Positions 1-8,649 of a stretch of DNA of 34,772 nt are shown here, in pieces. Source of the stretch: Nitrospinota bacterium (lineage in GTDB: Bacteria; Nitrospinota; Nitrospinia; Nitrospinales; VA-1); assembly GCA_014382285.1 (NCBI GenBank), contig JACNKA010000127.1, forward strand, positions 1 to 34,772. The letters run 5' to 3'. The notes under the pieces were generated by a model. That model did not search any database, had not been told where the DNA came from, and saw nothing but the letters and a program-made list of their open reading frames with translations. Position numbers and translations under genes: made by a program. The first letter of the stretch is position 1, and every line of letters begins with the position of its first letter.

Positions 1-18
1 CAAAGGAACGCCGCTTGA

Positions 19-1194
19 TCATGTTCCCATACACCACATTTGACTATAACTCGTTTTCTGGGACTCAGTATAAAAATATAAGGCGCTATCGATGAGGGGA
101 AGTTTTGCTAATGCCCTTTGGAAATCCCTCCCATGCGCAAGTAAAGGACCAATTTTTTTTTCATAAAACTCAAGATATTGTTTCAAGGCTTCTTTCTTTA
201 CAGGATCATTCTTAATTTGATTCGGGTCTCCTCTTGGCCTGTCTGGAATACCATTAAGACGGCGAGATATTTCGAGCCAGTCAAAATCAGCCCATTTTTT
301 GTAATTAAAATGGTCGACCTTATTCCATTTGGGTAGAGGGCCGGATAAGCCAGAAGGTTTTTGTATTTTTACGCGATCAGTTGCTCCAGGCAAAAGCTCG
401 AACACACTGGGAAAAGTGATGACATCCTTATTGAGATTTTTGAATATATGATCATCAATTCCAGCAGCAATCCAGCCCGGTTCCGTCTCCCGGTGATAAC
501 CTTCAATCAGAGTGGCTAACAGAGCCGGAGACCCACTATGCGGGGTACCGAGAAAAATGGTTTGTCGCAATACATTAAAGGGATAACTGCTTTTATTCGG
601 CAAGTAAAACTTATGATACCACCATGTGACCACGAGCCCACCCATACTGTGCGCTATAAGCACCAGTTCCCGATCAGCAAGTTCGTCGCGCCAAGCGTTT
701 TTAATTTTTTCGTCCAGATCCCTAGCGGAGCCTTCAATGGGTTGACGCCAGTCGTAGCCAAAAGGAAGTAAGGGAACATCACTATTTTGGAGCACGTATT
801 TTATTGCATCGTAGCCAGTTTCGTAGATGTCAGCATTATCAAACCACAACGGGGCAATGAAGGAATACATGAAATCCGCATCTACAGGGTTACGCGTCTT
901 ATAACCTTGCGAATCGGAAAAATCGTAGGCAAGCCTTTTGGCGGATTTCTCACCCCAGATGATGGTCTCATTTTTAGTAAGGCGCGAACCGAGGATGCCA
1001 GGGACAAGAATAAACGTGGGTACCGTTTCCTTAGCTAGTTGGTTGAGACTCTCAGCCTCTCCACCTAGAAATGGTAGATCGGTTGACTTCATAAACCTAA
1101 GCGGCGCCTCCGCAAAACAAGAATCAGCGAAAAACAAAAAGAGAAAACTGATGACCGAGACAAGAGTACTTGCAGCAATACGATGGGGGTTCAT
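19..1194 (-). CDS. Secreted LCAT/PGAP1-like alpha/beta-hydrolase (lipase/acyltransferase)
   Basis: Motifs FILVPGILGS and LIAHSMGG (Ser nucleophile elbow); N-terminal signal peptide MNPHRIAASTLVSVISFLFLFFADSCFA. The ATG at 1194 is preceded by GGAGGGAG, so it is preferred over the ORF-track start at 1245. Confidence 0.75.
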   Translation of the reverse strand: MNPHRIAASTLVSVISFLFLFFADSCFAEAPLRFMKSTDLPFLGGEAESLNQLAKETVPTFILVPGILGSRLTKNETIIWGEKSAKRLAYDFSDSQGYKTRNPVDADFMYSFIAPLWFDNADIYETGYDAIKYVLQNSDVPLLPFGYDWRQPIEGSARDLDEKIKNAWRDELADRELVLIAHSMGGLVVTWWYHKFYLPNKSSYPFNVLRQTIFLGTPHSGSPALLATLIEGYHRETEPGWIAAGIDDHIFKNLNKDVITFPSVFELLPGATDRVKIQKPSGLSGPLPKWNKVDHFNYKKWADFDWLEISRRLNGIPDRPRGDPNQIKNDPVKKEALKQYLEFYEKKIGPLLAHGRDFQRALAKLPLIDSALYFYTESQKTSYSQMWCMGT

Positions 1195-1753
1195 GGCTCC
1201 CTCCAATATCAATTTTAGGATATTCTGCTTATACTTCATTGGCATAAGTCCTGTAAAGCTTAATTTCGCCTTACCTTATCTTTCTATGATAGCAAGATGT
1301 TTGCTTATTGGTGAAAGGCACATAACCCTCAATAACACAAGATATACCTTTCGAGCGAAACCGTATTCGAAACTGGAATAACCTTTTCGGTTTCAATGTT
1401 CTTTGGGCAAACCATAAAATTTGGCAAGGGAAATATTTGAAGTAGTGATTTTCTTGTTTGTTTGTCTATTAAAATAAAGTAGCTTAATCGCAATTCAAAA
1501 CTGGGAGTTGACAGCACTCAATAAAACAGCGGAATGGACACTAATATACTGATTGCCATATAGCATTGCTGGCGCAAATGAGGTTGCGATTGGGGTTGGG
1601 AGATTACACAAAAACAAATGACTTCTCCCAAATCAACAAAGCTTATAAACTGGAGAGAGAGTAGACGAGGGGTATAATAAGGTAATAGATGAATCTAATC
1701 TTCAACTAAGGGAATTAACATGGGTTGAATCACCCACCCCACAAAAACAACCC

Positions 1754-2458
1754 ATGGCTCACTCACCCTTGCTAGGTCAACCCTGCCTGATTTGCAAATC
1801 CCCCGCGCCCATTTTTTATCAGGACACGCGCACCTTTTACAAATGCCCCAACTGCTGGCTGATTTTCACCAACGATCTTCCCGACAAAACATTCGAAGAA
1901 AATCATTACAAAACCCAATGGCAAAACACAGAGCCTGAGTTCTGGAAGAACCAGACGAACGCTCTCGTCTCTTATATCCAGAAATATCTCAGCCCCAAAA
2001 GAGTTCTCGATTTCGGTTCCGGCTCAGGTGAAATGACGGAGGAACTTAAACGTCACGGCTATCAAGTCACAGCACTCGAACCGATGCATGACGGATACCT
2101 CAAGGATCAAAGCTACCCATTTTTGTTTGATGTCGTCGTTGCCGTCGAGGTCATAGAGCACCTGCCCAATGTCTGGGAAGAACTGGAGCAGATTGAAAAA
2201 GTACTGCAACCCGAAGGCATTATGGTTTTCTCCACCGGCCTGACCAATCCATTCATCGAATTGCCCGATGCCGCCGAACATTTCAAAACATGGTGGTACA
2301 AAGACGACCCGACACACCTGAGTTTCTTCTGCAACCACACCCTCGGCGTCATGGCGGATATGCGGGATTACACCATCGATATTTACGATGACAAACTCTT
2401 CGTGGTGAGGAGAAACAAATCCCCCCAACCCCCTTCGCAGAAGGGGGGGCTTAAATGA
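1754..2458 (+). CDS. Class I SAM-dependent methyltransferase with N-terminal Cys-pair (zinc-ribbon-like) segment
   Basis: CLICKSP...YKCPNCW Cys pairs; VLDFGSGSGEMTEEL motif I; VVVAVEVIEHLPN. The C-terminal KSPQPPSQKGGLK is encoded by an intergenic repeat. Confidence 0.75.
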   Translation: MAHSPLLGQPCLICKSPAPIFYQDTRTFYKCPNCWLIFTNDLPDKTFEENHYKTQWQNTEPEFWKNQTNALVSYIQKYLSPKRVLDFGSGSGEMTEELKRHGYQVTALEPMHDGYLKDQSYPFLFDVVVAVEVIEHLPNVWEELEQIEKVLQPEGIMVFSTGLTNPFIELPDAAEHFKTWWYKDDPTHLSFFCNHTLGVMADMRDYTIDIYDDKLFVVRRNKSPQPPSQKGGLK

Positions 2459-2494
2459 ATCCCTCTTTTTCAAAGAGGGGCTGGGGTGATTTAC
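2417..2494. repeat. GC-rich REP/MITE-like inverted-repeat element, copy 1
   Basis: Hairpins CCCCCTTC-GCA-GAAGGGGG (2429-2447) and CCCTCTTT-TTC-AAAGAGGG (2461-2479); termini AAATCCCCCCAACCCC and GGGGCTGGGGTGATTT. Confidence 0.8.
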
Positions 2495-2569
2495 AACCTC
2501 TCATCCAACATGTGGCTAATGAAAGGCAAACGAATTGAGCCAAGAGCAACCATCAGTTATGATAGAGAC

Positions 2570-3049
2570 ATGAACAAACGATGGATCACAACATTCCTGA
2601 TATTAATCATGACGGCAATGCCCGTTTATGCCAATGACTTTCAGGAGGGACTGGATGCCATTCATGCAACAGACTATGAAACGGCACTGGAAAAATTAAT
2701 GCCTCTGGCAGAGCACGGCCACGCCGCCGCCCAATATAATATCGGCGTCATGCATGAGTGGGGCAACGGCGTGCCGCAGGATAATTCTCAGGCCCTCAAA
2801 TGGTATAAACGTTCGGCGGAACGATTCCACAAAGATGCACAAAACAATCTGGGTGCCCTGTATAGCAAAGGCGAAGGAACAGAACCGGATTTTGTGGAAG
2901 CCTTGAAGTGGTTCATCATTTCCGCCGAGAACGGCAGTGAAGGCGGTCAAAAAAATATCCACATCGTCGAAAAGCGCATGAACTACGAAGAAATCTCCCA
3001 GGCGCAAAAACTCGCCAATGACTGGATGAGAAAAAACAGGAAGAAATAA
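2570..3049 (+). CDS. Secreted Sel1/TPR-like repeat protein
   Basis: Repeats AAAQYNIGVMHEWGNGVPQDNSQALKWYKRSAE and DAQNNLGALYSKGEGTEPDFVEALKWF; signal peptide MNKRWITTFLILIMTAMPVYA starts at ATG 2570, which replaces the longer ORF start at 2486. Confidence 0.85.
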   Translation: MNKRWITTFLILIMTAMPVYANDFQEGLDAIHATDYETALEKLMPLAEHGHAAAQYNIGVMHEWGNGVPQDNSQALKWYKRSAERFHKDAQNNLGALYSKGEGTEPDFVEALKWFIISAENGSEGGQKNIHIVEKRMNYEEISQAQKLANDWMRKNRKK

Positions 3050-3095
3050 ATGTACGCGGACAAATTGCGCTATATTAAATTGCAAGAATAAAGTA

Positions 3096-3174
3096 CGTCA
3101 TCGCGAGCCGCGAAGCGGCGCGGCGATCCAGAACACCTGGATTGCTTCGTCGCCATTGGCTCCTCGCAACGACG
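3096..3174. repeat. 79-bp palindromic MITE-like repeat
   Basis: Left end CGTCATCGCGAGCCGCGAAGCGGCGCGGCGATCCAG; reverse complement of right end CGTCGTTGCGAGGAGCCAATGGCGACGAAGCAATCCAGG. Confidence 0.75.
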
Positions 3175-3241
3175 GAACAGGCCAGCGTATCCTAGTTTTT
3201 GGCAATCCATATTTAACTGCAAGACTCGTGCAATATTCGGG

Positions 3242-4495
3242 TTAGCGCACCATTAGCAGTTCATCCCACTGGGTGGTGTATCGCGGCGACCGCGACCCGC
3301 AGCGCATTTTCCATTCCCGGTTCACACCCTGCGCCCCGAAAAATAACGTGTCGGAGCCATGATCCTCATTGATTCGATCTACAATAGCCATCAAAGGGTT
3401 GTGATGGTTGACATCAACAAACAGTTGCTTTTGTTCCAACGACGCGGGGATTAACCCCGTCAGCATGATTCCTGTTTTTTTGTAGCGGTATCCCGGTTTA
3501 TAAATCCTGCTCAAGCAAAACTTTGCCGCTTCGATGATGAGTCGCGTATCACTGGTTGGGGTTGTTAACGTATGGGTGAACCCATTATTGTATTGCGGGT
3601 CCGTTTCTCGGAAACCATTGGTCTGAACAAAGACATGCACCGCCTGCGCCCGACTATTTTGTTTTCTGAGTTTTTCACAAGCACGTGCCGCGTAATTGGC
3701 CAGGGCTTCTTCTATAGGCTCTTTTTTTGTTAGAAGCTTGCCAAACGACTTGGACGACATAATGCTTTTTTTCGATTGAACACCTTCCAGATCGATGCAG
3801 GATTGGCCTTTCAGTTCCCGCAGTATGCGCTCCCCGACAACCGACAGATGTTTGCGGATGATAGTGGGGCTTGCGTCTCTCAGTTGCGCAGCTTTGTTAA
3901 TACCCATTCGATTCAAACGCTCAGACCACCTCCCTGCAATCCCCCATATCTTGCCCACATCCAGAGTTTTTAGAATCTCATCCTGCGCCTGCTGGCTGCG
4001 AATATCAAATATGCCATCATCTGTCTGTTTTTTCGCCACGTGATTGGCAACTTTTGCCAGTACCTTGGTGGGTCCAATGCCAATCGACACCGGGATACCA
4101 GTCCATTGCAGTACCTTTGCGCGTATGGTTTTGCAGTATTCATAAAGATTGCGAGGTTGCAAAGGGTCCAACCGCAGGAATGCTTCATCAATCGAATAAA
4201 CTTCCATGTCGAGAGCATGCAGACGGAGACTGTCCATCACCCTTTGCGACATATCGCCATAAAGTTGATAGTTCGAGGAAAAAACAGCGACGTTGTGCTT
4301 TTTGATGATCGCTTTTTGCTCGAAAAGAGGAACCCCCATAGGAATGCCCAAAGCTTTCGCTTCATTGGAGCGGGCGACGATACAACCATCATTATTTGAC
4401 AAGATGACAATGGCGCGCCCTTTCAAGCGGGGATCAAACACACGCTCACAAGACGCATAGAAATTGTTGCAATCGACCAGAGCAAAGATTTTCAC
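3242..4495 (-). CDS. umuC: DNA polymerase V catalytic subunit UmuC (Y-family)
   Basis: FALVDCNNFYASCERVFDP, NNDGCIVARSNEAKALGI, YSIDEAF; GTG start overlaps the umuD stop (GTGA). Confidence 0.95.
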   Translation of the reverse strand: MKIFALVDCNNFYASCERVFDPRLKGRAIVILSNNDGCIVARSNEAKALGIPMGVPLFEQKAIIKKHNVAVFSSNYQLYGDMSQRVMDSLRLHALDMEVYSIDEAFLRLDPLQPRNLYEYCKTIRAKVLQWTGIPVSIGIGPTKVLAKVANHVAKKQTDDGIFDIRSQQAQDEILKTLDVGKIWGIAGRWSERLNRMGINKAAQLRDASPTIIRKHLSVVGERILRELKGQSCIDLEGVQSKKSIMSSKSFGKLLTKKEPIEEALANYAARACEKLRKQNSRAQAVHVFVQTNGFRETDPQYNNGFTHTLTTPTSDTRLIIEAAKFCLSRIYKPGYRYKKTGIMLTGLIPASLEQKQLFVDVNHHNPLMAIVDRINEDHGSDTLFFGAQGVNREWKMRCGSRSPRYTTQWDELLMVR

Positions 4496-4914
4496 AACAG
4501 ATCATGGAGCACGTGAGTGACAACGCCCCAGACCACTACCTCATTGCCTTCCTGCAACTCAATGGGAGGGTAATTCGCGTTTTCGGATTGTAACGAGAAA
4601 TGACCTTTCGATTTTAAAAGCCGCTTAACGGTGAGTTGGCCGTCTATTTCGGCAATGACAACCTTTCCATGCACGGGCTCCAGACTTCGGTCCACAACCA
4701 GCAAATCTCCATTAAAAATTCCCACTCCATTCATAGAGTCGCCAGATGCCTTTACAAAATAAGTTGCCGCAGGGTGCGTGATGACATGCTCATTGAGGTC
4801 AAGCGACCCTTCCATATAATCATCAGCCTGTGATGGAAACCCTGCCGCAACGTGGCATAAAGCCAAAGGAAAAGAACACTGTTTGGCAATTTCAGTTGGA
4901 ATGACGGCTGTCAT
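4492..4914 (-). CDS. umuD: UmuD-like LexA/S24 self-cleaving protein
   Basis: AAGFPSQADDY cleavage region (Ala-Gly), SGDSM catalytic Ser, LTVKRL catalytic Lys; 4-bp overlap with umuC. Start MTAVIPTEIA at 4914 is preferred because the ORF-track start (4947) overlaps a predicted -10 box. Confidence 0.92.
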   Translation of the reverse strand: MTAVIPTEIAKQCSFPLALCHVAAGFPSQADDYMEGSLDLNEHVITHPAATYFVKASGDSMNGVGIFNGDLLVVDRSLEPVHGKVVIAEIDGQLTVKRLLKSKGHFSLQSENANYPPIELQEGNEVVVWGVVTHVLHDLL

Positions 4915-4946
4915 GTAAACTCGAGTTAAATGGCTGATGAGAAACA

Positions 4947-4975
4947 AAACTACCTCGGCCAGATGCAGGTGTCAA
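4947..4975 (-). promoter_or_regulatory. Predicted sigma70-type promoter of umuDC
   Basis: On the minus strand TTGACA (4975-4970), 17-bp spacer, TAGTTT (4952-4947), upstream of umuD ATG at 4914. Confidence 0.6.
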
Positions 4976-5096
4976 TGAATTTTCGTCTTATTTTCGCTTT
5001 TTGTGATAAACTGAACCTTCTTGACCGAATTGGAACACTCGTGTAGGTTGAGCCACTAATCGGCATGCCAAAGCAAGTGCTGGCCGAATATTGCAA

Positions 5097-5148
5097 GGTT
5101 GTAAATCACCCCAGCCCCTCTTTGTAAAAGAGGGGTTCATTAACCCCC
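5097..5148. repeat. REP/MITE-like element, copy 2 (opposite orientation)
   Basis: GGTTGTAAATCACCCCAGCCCCTCTTT-GTA-AAAGAGGGG; reverse complement of AAAGAGGGGCTGGGGTGATTTACAACC in copy 1. Confidence 0.8.
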
Positions 5149-5171
5149 CATCTAACGGAGTGGAGAAATTT

Positions 5172-6707
5172 GTGGTCGCACTCGTTCACAGTGGAGCGGT
5201 TCTGGGCATAGACGGCTATGCGGTCGAGGTGGAAGTCAACCTCTCGCAAGGCCTGCCGGGCATGTCCATCGTTGGCCTGCCTGATGCCGCCGTCAAGGAA
5301 AGTAGCGATCGCGTTTCCGCCGCCATTCGCAACACCCAGTTAGCTCTGCCAGTACGAAGGATCACCATCAACCTCGCCCCTGCCGATATCCGCAAAGAAG
5401 GTTCGGCGTTCGACTTGCCTATCGCTCTCGGCATTCTTGCGGCCAGCGGCATGATCGAAAACGAGCGGTTGAAAAAACTGGTGATTCTCGGCGAACTTTC
5501 TCTCGATGGCCGGGTCAAGCCCATTCGCGGCGCACTCTCCATCACCGCCATGGCACGTGAAAATGGGATGGAAGGCGTTCTTCTGCCCGCGCAAAATGCG
5601 GCGGAAGTTTCTGTCATCGAAGGCATCCCCATTTATCCAATAGAAAATTTACCTCAGGCGGTAGAGTTTTTGTGCGGGAAGCTGGCGCTTCAGGCAGTGA
5701 CCCCTCAACCCCAAGCCAAAACTCTGCACACCAGCGACTATGAATTAGACTTCACCGATGTCAAAGGCCAGCACCATGTCAAACGCGCCCTGGAAATCGC
5801 CGCCTCAGGCGGGCATAACATCCTGCTTATCGGCCCTCCCGGTTCCGGTAAATCCATGCTGGCAAAACGCATCCCGACCATTCTGCCTTCCATGACGCAG
5901 GGGGAAGCCATCACCAGCACAAAAATTCACAGTGTACTCGGTCAATTGAAAAACGGGAACGGACTCTTAAAGCTACGCCCCTTTCGTTCGCCGCATCACA
6001 CCATCTCCGATGCCGGGCTGATCGGCGGTGGGCGCGTGCCCATGCCGGGGGAAGTGTCGATGGCGCATAACGGCGTGTTGTTTCTCGATGAACTGCCCGA
6101 GTTTAAACGCAACGTGCTGGAAGTCCTGCGCCAACCTCTGGAAGAAGGGGAAGTCTCTATATCACGCGCCGCCGGGTCCGTCACCTACCCGGCGAACCTC
6201 ATGCTGGTAGCGGCGATGAACCCCTGCCCCTGCGGTTACCGGTTCGACCCGAAACGCGAATGCGGATGCACACCGATGATGATCAAGAAATATGTCGGGA
6301 AAATATCAGGTCCCCTGCTCGACCGCATCGACCTGCATATCGAAGTGCCGGCACTGGAATACAAAGACCTGTCATCCGAGTCAGGCGGCGAACGTTCCGA
6401 GGCAATTGCATCCAGAGTCGAACAGGCACGCAGTGCCCAGTTAAAACGTTTCCATCAAAGTCCGGAAAACAATTTCAATGCCAACATGAATCCGCATCAA
6501 CTGAAATCCCATTGCGCACTGGATGAAGCGTCGAAAAAGATCATGGCTTTGGCCATCGACAAGTTAGGGCTCAGCGCAAGAGCGCACGACCGCATCCTGA
6601 AAGTAGCGCGTACTATCGCCGATCTGGCCGAATGCGAATCCCTACAGTCCGAACACATCGCCGAAGCCATCCAGTACCGTTCTTTAGACCGCGAAAGCTG
6701 GTTCTAA
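5172..6707 (+). CDS. YifB/ComM-family Mg-chelatase-like AAA ATPase
   Basis: VHSGAVLGIDGYAVEVEVNLSQGLPGMSIVGLPDAAVKES, Walker A GPPGSGKS, FRSPHHTISDAGLIGGG, AMNPCPCGY. GTG start at 5172 has GGAG 6 nt upstream; the longer ORF start (5091) lies in an intergenic repeat. Confidence 0.92.
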   Translation: MVALVHSGAVLGIDGYAVEVEVNLSQGLPGMSIVGLPDAAVKESSDRVSAAIRNTQLALPVRRITINLAPADIRKEGSAFDLPIALGILAASGMIENERLKKLVILGELSLDGRVKPIRGALSITAMARENGMEGVLLPAQNAAEVSVIEGIPIYPIENLPQAVEFLCGKLALQAVTPQPQAKTLHTSDYELDFTDVKGQHHVKRALEIAASGGHNILLIGPPGSGKSMLAKRIPTILPSMTQGEAITSTKIHSVLGQLKNGNGLLKLRPFRSPHHTISDAGLIGGGRVPMPGEVSMAHNGVLFLDELPEFKRNVLEVLRQPLEEGEVSISRAAGSVTYPANLMLVAAMNPCPCGYRFDPKRECGCTPMMIKKYVGKISGPLLDRIDLHIEVPALEYKDLSSESGGERSEAIASRVEQARSAQLKRFHQSPENNFNANMNPHQLKSHCALDEASKKIMALAIDKLGLSARAHDRILKVARTIADLAECESLQSEHIAEAIQYRSLDRESWF

Positions 6708-6786
6708 CTGCTCGGCGCAGGGCCAATGGGTCAGAACATTCTGGAGCGAACGATCATCATTGCGCTTCTGGATTTAGTTTTCAATA

Positions 6787-6818
6787 ATTCCCCCTGATAA
6801 GGGGGATTAAGGGGGTTG
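6787..6818. repeat. REP/MITE-like element, partial copy 3
   Basis: CCCCCT-GATA-AGGGGG followed by GATTAAGGGGGTTGC. Confidence 0.5.
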
Positions 6819-6906
6819 CTTCAAAAAATAGTTTTCCTTCTTGCCAGAGTAAGCCCCCACCTATATATAAATCACCGCAACGGTAGCAGAAAAAGAAAGG
6901 ACAAAT

Positions 6907-7917
6907 ATGTTTGAACCCATTGAGTTTGAAAATTTAAATGAAGCTGATATCAGAGAAGAGGTCATCGCTCCATTACTTAAAGAGCTTGGCTACAGATCAG
7001 GCAGTGAAAACAACATTATTAGAGAACAGTCCTTAAAATACCCAAGAAAATTTCTTGGCCGAAAAAAACCGAATAAAGATCCTCTGCTGAGAGGGGTTGC
7101 TGACTATATTTGCGTTGCAGGTGGAAAGGTTCAATGGGTAATTGAGGCAAAACCTCCCGGCGTTGACTTGGATTCAAATGATATTGAACAGGCCTATACC
7201 TACGCCTGCCATCCAGAAATAAGAGCTATATATTTTTGCGTTTGTAATGGGAAGGAATTGAGGATTTACCAAACCAGTCAAAGCCCGGATACGCCCCCTA
7301 TACAATGTTTTCTCTACGAAGATTTTTCTAATATCCTAGGGGTAATTAGAGGCATTCTTGGACCGGAAGCAATACTTCGTGATTTCCCCAAGCAGGAACC
7401 AGACATTGAGGAACCAATTGGCCCTGGTTTGCGCTCTATTGTAAGAATAGCTAATGGGAAAATTGTCTACAGGTCAAATACTTTGAACAATCCGGCTTTT
7501 GAGGGAATGGTAATAGGCATTACGGGCCAAGCTGTTGAACGAAATGAAGATGGCCAATTAGTTGCGCTTTTAAAAACACAAAGTGCTCACGAATCATTCC
7601 AAAAATATAACGAAAAACACGGGTTGGATATTTTTGAGGCCATTAGCACAGACCGAGTGGTGTCCACAAATAAATCAAAACCCACAGTTTTCACCAATGA
7701 AAATCACGTCATCTTCCCTGCTGGAGAAAAGCTTTTAGATATGACTACGTGGAAATATATAGAGTTACCTTGCAATATAAATTGCAAAACAAAGACCATA
7801 GCAAAGGGTTTTCTGACTGGAAACCGATTTGAAGGCGAATTTGATGTTGAAATGTTTTATGTAGAACAAGGGCTGAACGTTGGGATGAAGGGTGACTTTA
7901 TGATTGAGTTAGCCTAG
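6907..7917 (+). CDS. Stand-alone type I restriction HsdR_N-like (PD-(D/E)xK) protein with uncharacterised C-terminal region
   Basis: NEADIREEVIAPLLKELGY...GVADYICVAGGKVQWVIEAKPPGVDLDSNDIEQAYTYACHPEIRAIYFCVCNGKELRIY matches the HsdR N-terminal nuclease pattern (D...ExK). No helicase motor, hsdM or hsdS seen nearby. Confidence 0.7.
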   Translation: MFEPIEFENLNEADIREEVIAPLLKELGYRSGSENNIIREQSLKYPRKFLGRKKPNKDPLLRGVADYICVAGGKVQWVIEAKPPGVDLDSNDIEQAYTYACHPEIRAIYFCVCNGKELRIYQTSQSPDTPPIQCFLYEDFSNILGVIRGILGPEAILRDFPKQEPDIEEPIGPGLRSIVRIANGKIVYRSNTLNNPAFEGMVIGITGQAVERNEDGQLVALLKTQSAHESFQKYNEKHGLDIFEAISTDRVVSTNKSKPTVFTNENHVIFPAGEKLLDMTTWKYIELPCNINCKTKTIAKGFLTGNRFEGEFDVEMFYVEQGLNVGMKGDFMIELA

Positions 7918-8247
7918 CCAATGAGCAAATCCTATTAACTTTCACGACCAGAAGTTTTTAAAAGATGCTAGCAGGAGTAGCAATTCTCGGAAGCCAGCTT
8001 CCCTCCTCTGAAAATGGTTTGATGTCTATTCCTCTCCATCGCCCCCCTCGCCAGAGGGTTTTTGTAGCTAATTCAAGGGAAATGCGTTATCCTTTTAGTC
8101 AGGATAAGTTATTGGAAGTACCCTTGCTACGCCCCCTCTTTTCACACCTCTTCGTTTTCAGGGTTCTAAATCTCAGTCCTTAAGGTTTGCTTCTCAGAGC
8201 AGATTCTCTAAAAGAAATCTATCAATCTTAAATTGTGCGGAGTGAAA

Positions 8248-8628
8248 ATGCGGCGTTGTGTGCGTTTGATTGTTGTTGCGGTTTTATGTGTTTTGTTTAC
8301 GGGGTGTGCGGCGGGGAAGGTTTATATGGCCCAGTCCACAGATGACCAGGCTTCCTGCTCAATGCTCGATAGCGAGTTGCAAGGGGCTCAGAAAAAAATA
8401 ACAACTTTGGAAAATACCGATCACACCTTGAAAAACCTGCGCGATCTCGCTCTTTCGGCGGCGGGGTTTGCCTTCCCCCCTCTCGGAATATTGAACGCTA
8501 TATTGACGGTGTCTGATTCTCACGTAGCGGATCTGGCAGAAACCGAAGCTTTGAAAGACCGGTCCGATAGCATGACTGAAATTTCCAACCAAAAAGAATG
8601 CGGCAACAAATACGCCCAACGCCACTAG
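8248..8628 (+). CDS. Small lipoprotein of unknown function
   Basis: Signal MRRCVRLIVVAVLCVLFTGCAAG with lipobox LFTGC; GGAG upstream of ATG 8248. Confidence 0.65.
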   Translation: MRRCVRLIVVAVLCVLFTGCAAGKVYMAQSTDDQASCSMLDSELQGAQKKITTLENTDHTLKNLRDLALSAAGFAFPPLGILNAILTVSDSHVADLAETEALKDRSDSMTEISNQKECGNKYAQRH

Positions 8629-8649
8629 GCGTGAGGCCAACTAGCAACC

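Noticed and set aside
1329-1517. 62-aa minus-strand ORF
   Set aside because: No domain, SD or neighbour support; likely chance ORF.
2024-2473. Antisense ORF (149 aa) in the ORF track
   Set aside because: Lies opposite the methyltransferase and begins inside the REP-like element; no domain signature.
4492-4947. umuD starting at 4947 (MFLISHLTRVY)
   Set aside because: That codon overlaps the predicted -10 box, and the MTAVIPTEIA start matches the family N-terminus better.
7965-8183. 72-aa ORF
   Set aside because: Low-complexity intergenic DNA with no convincing SD or family; not called.
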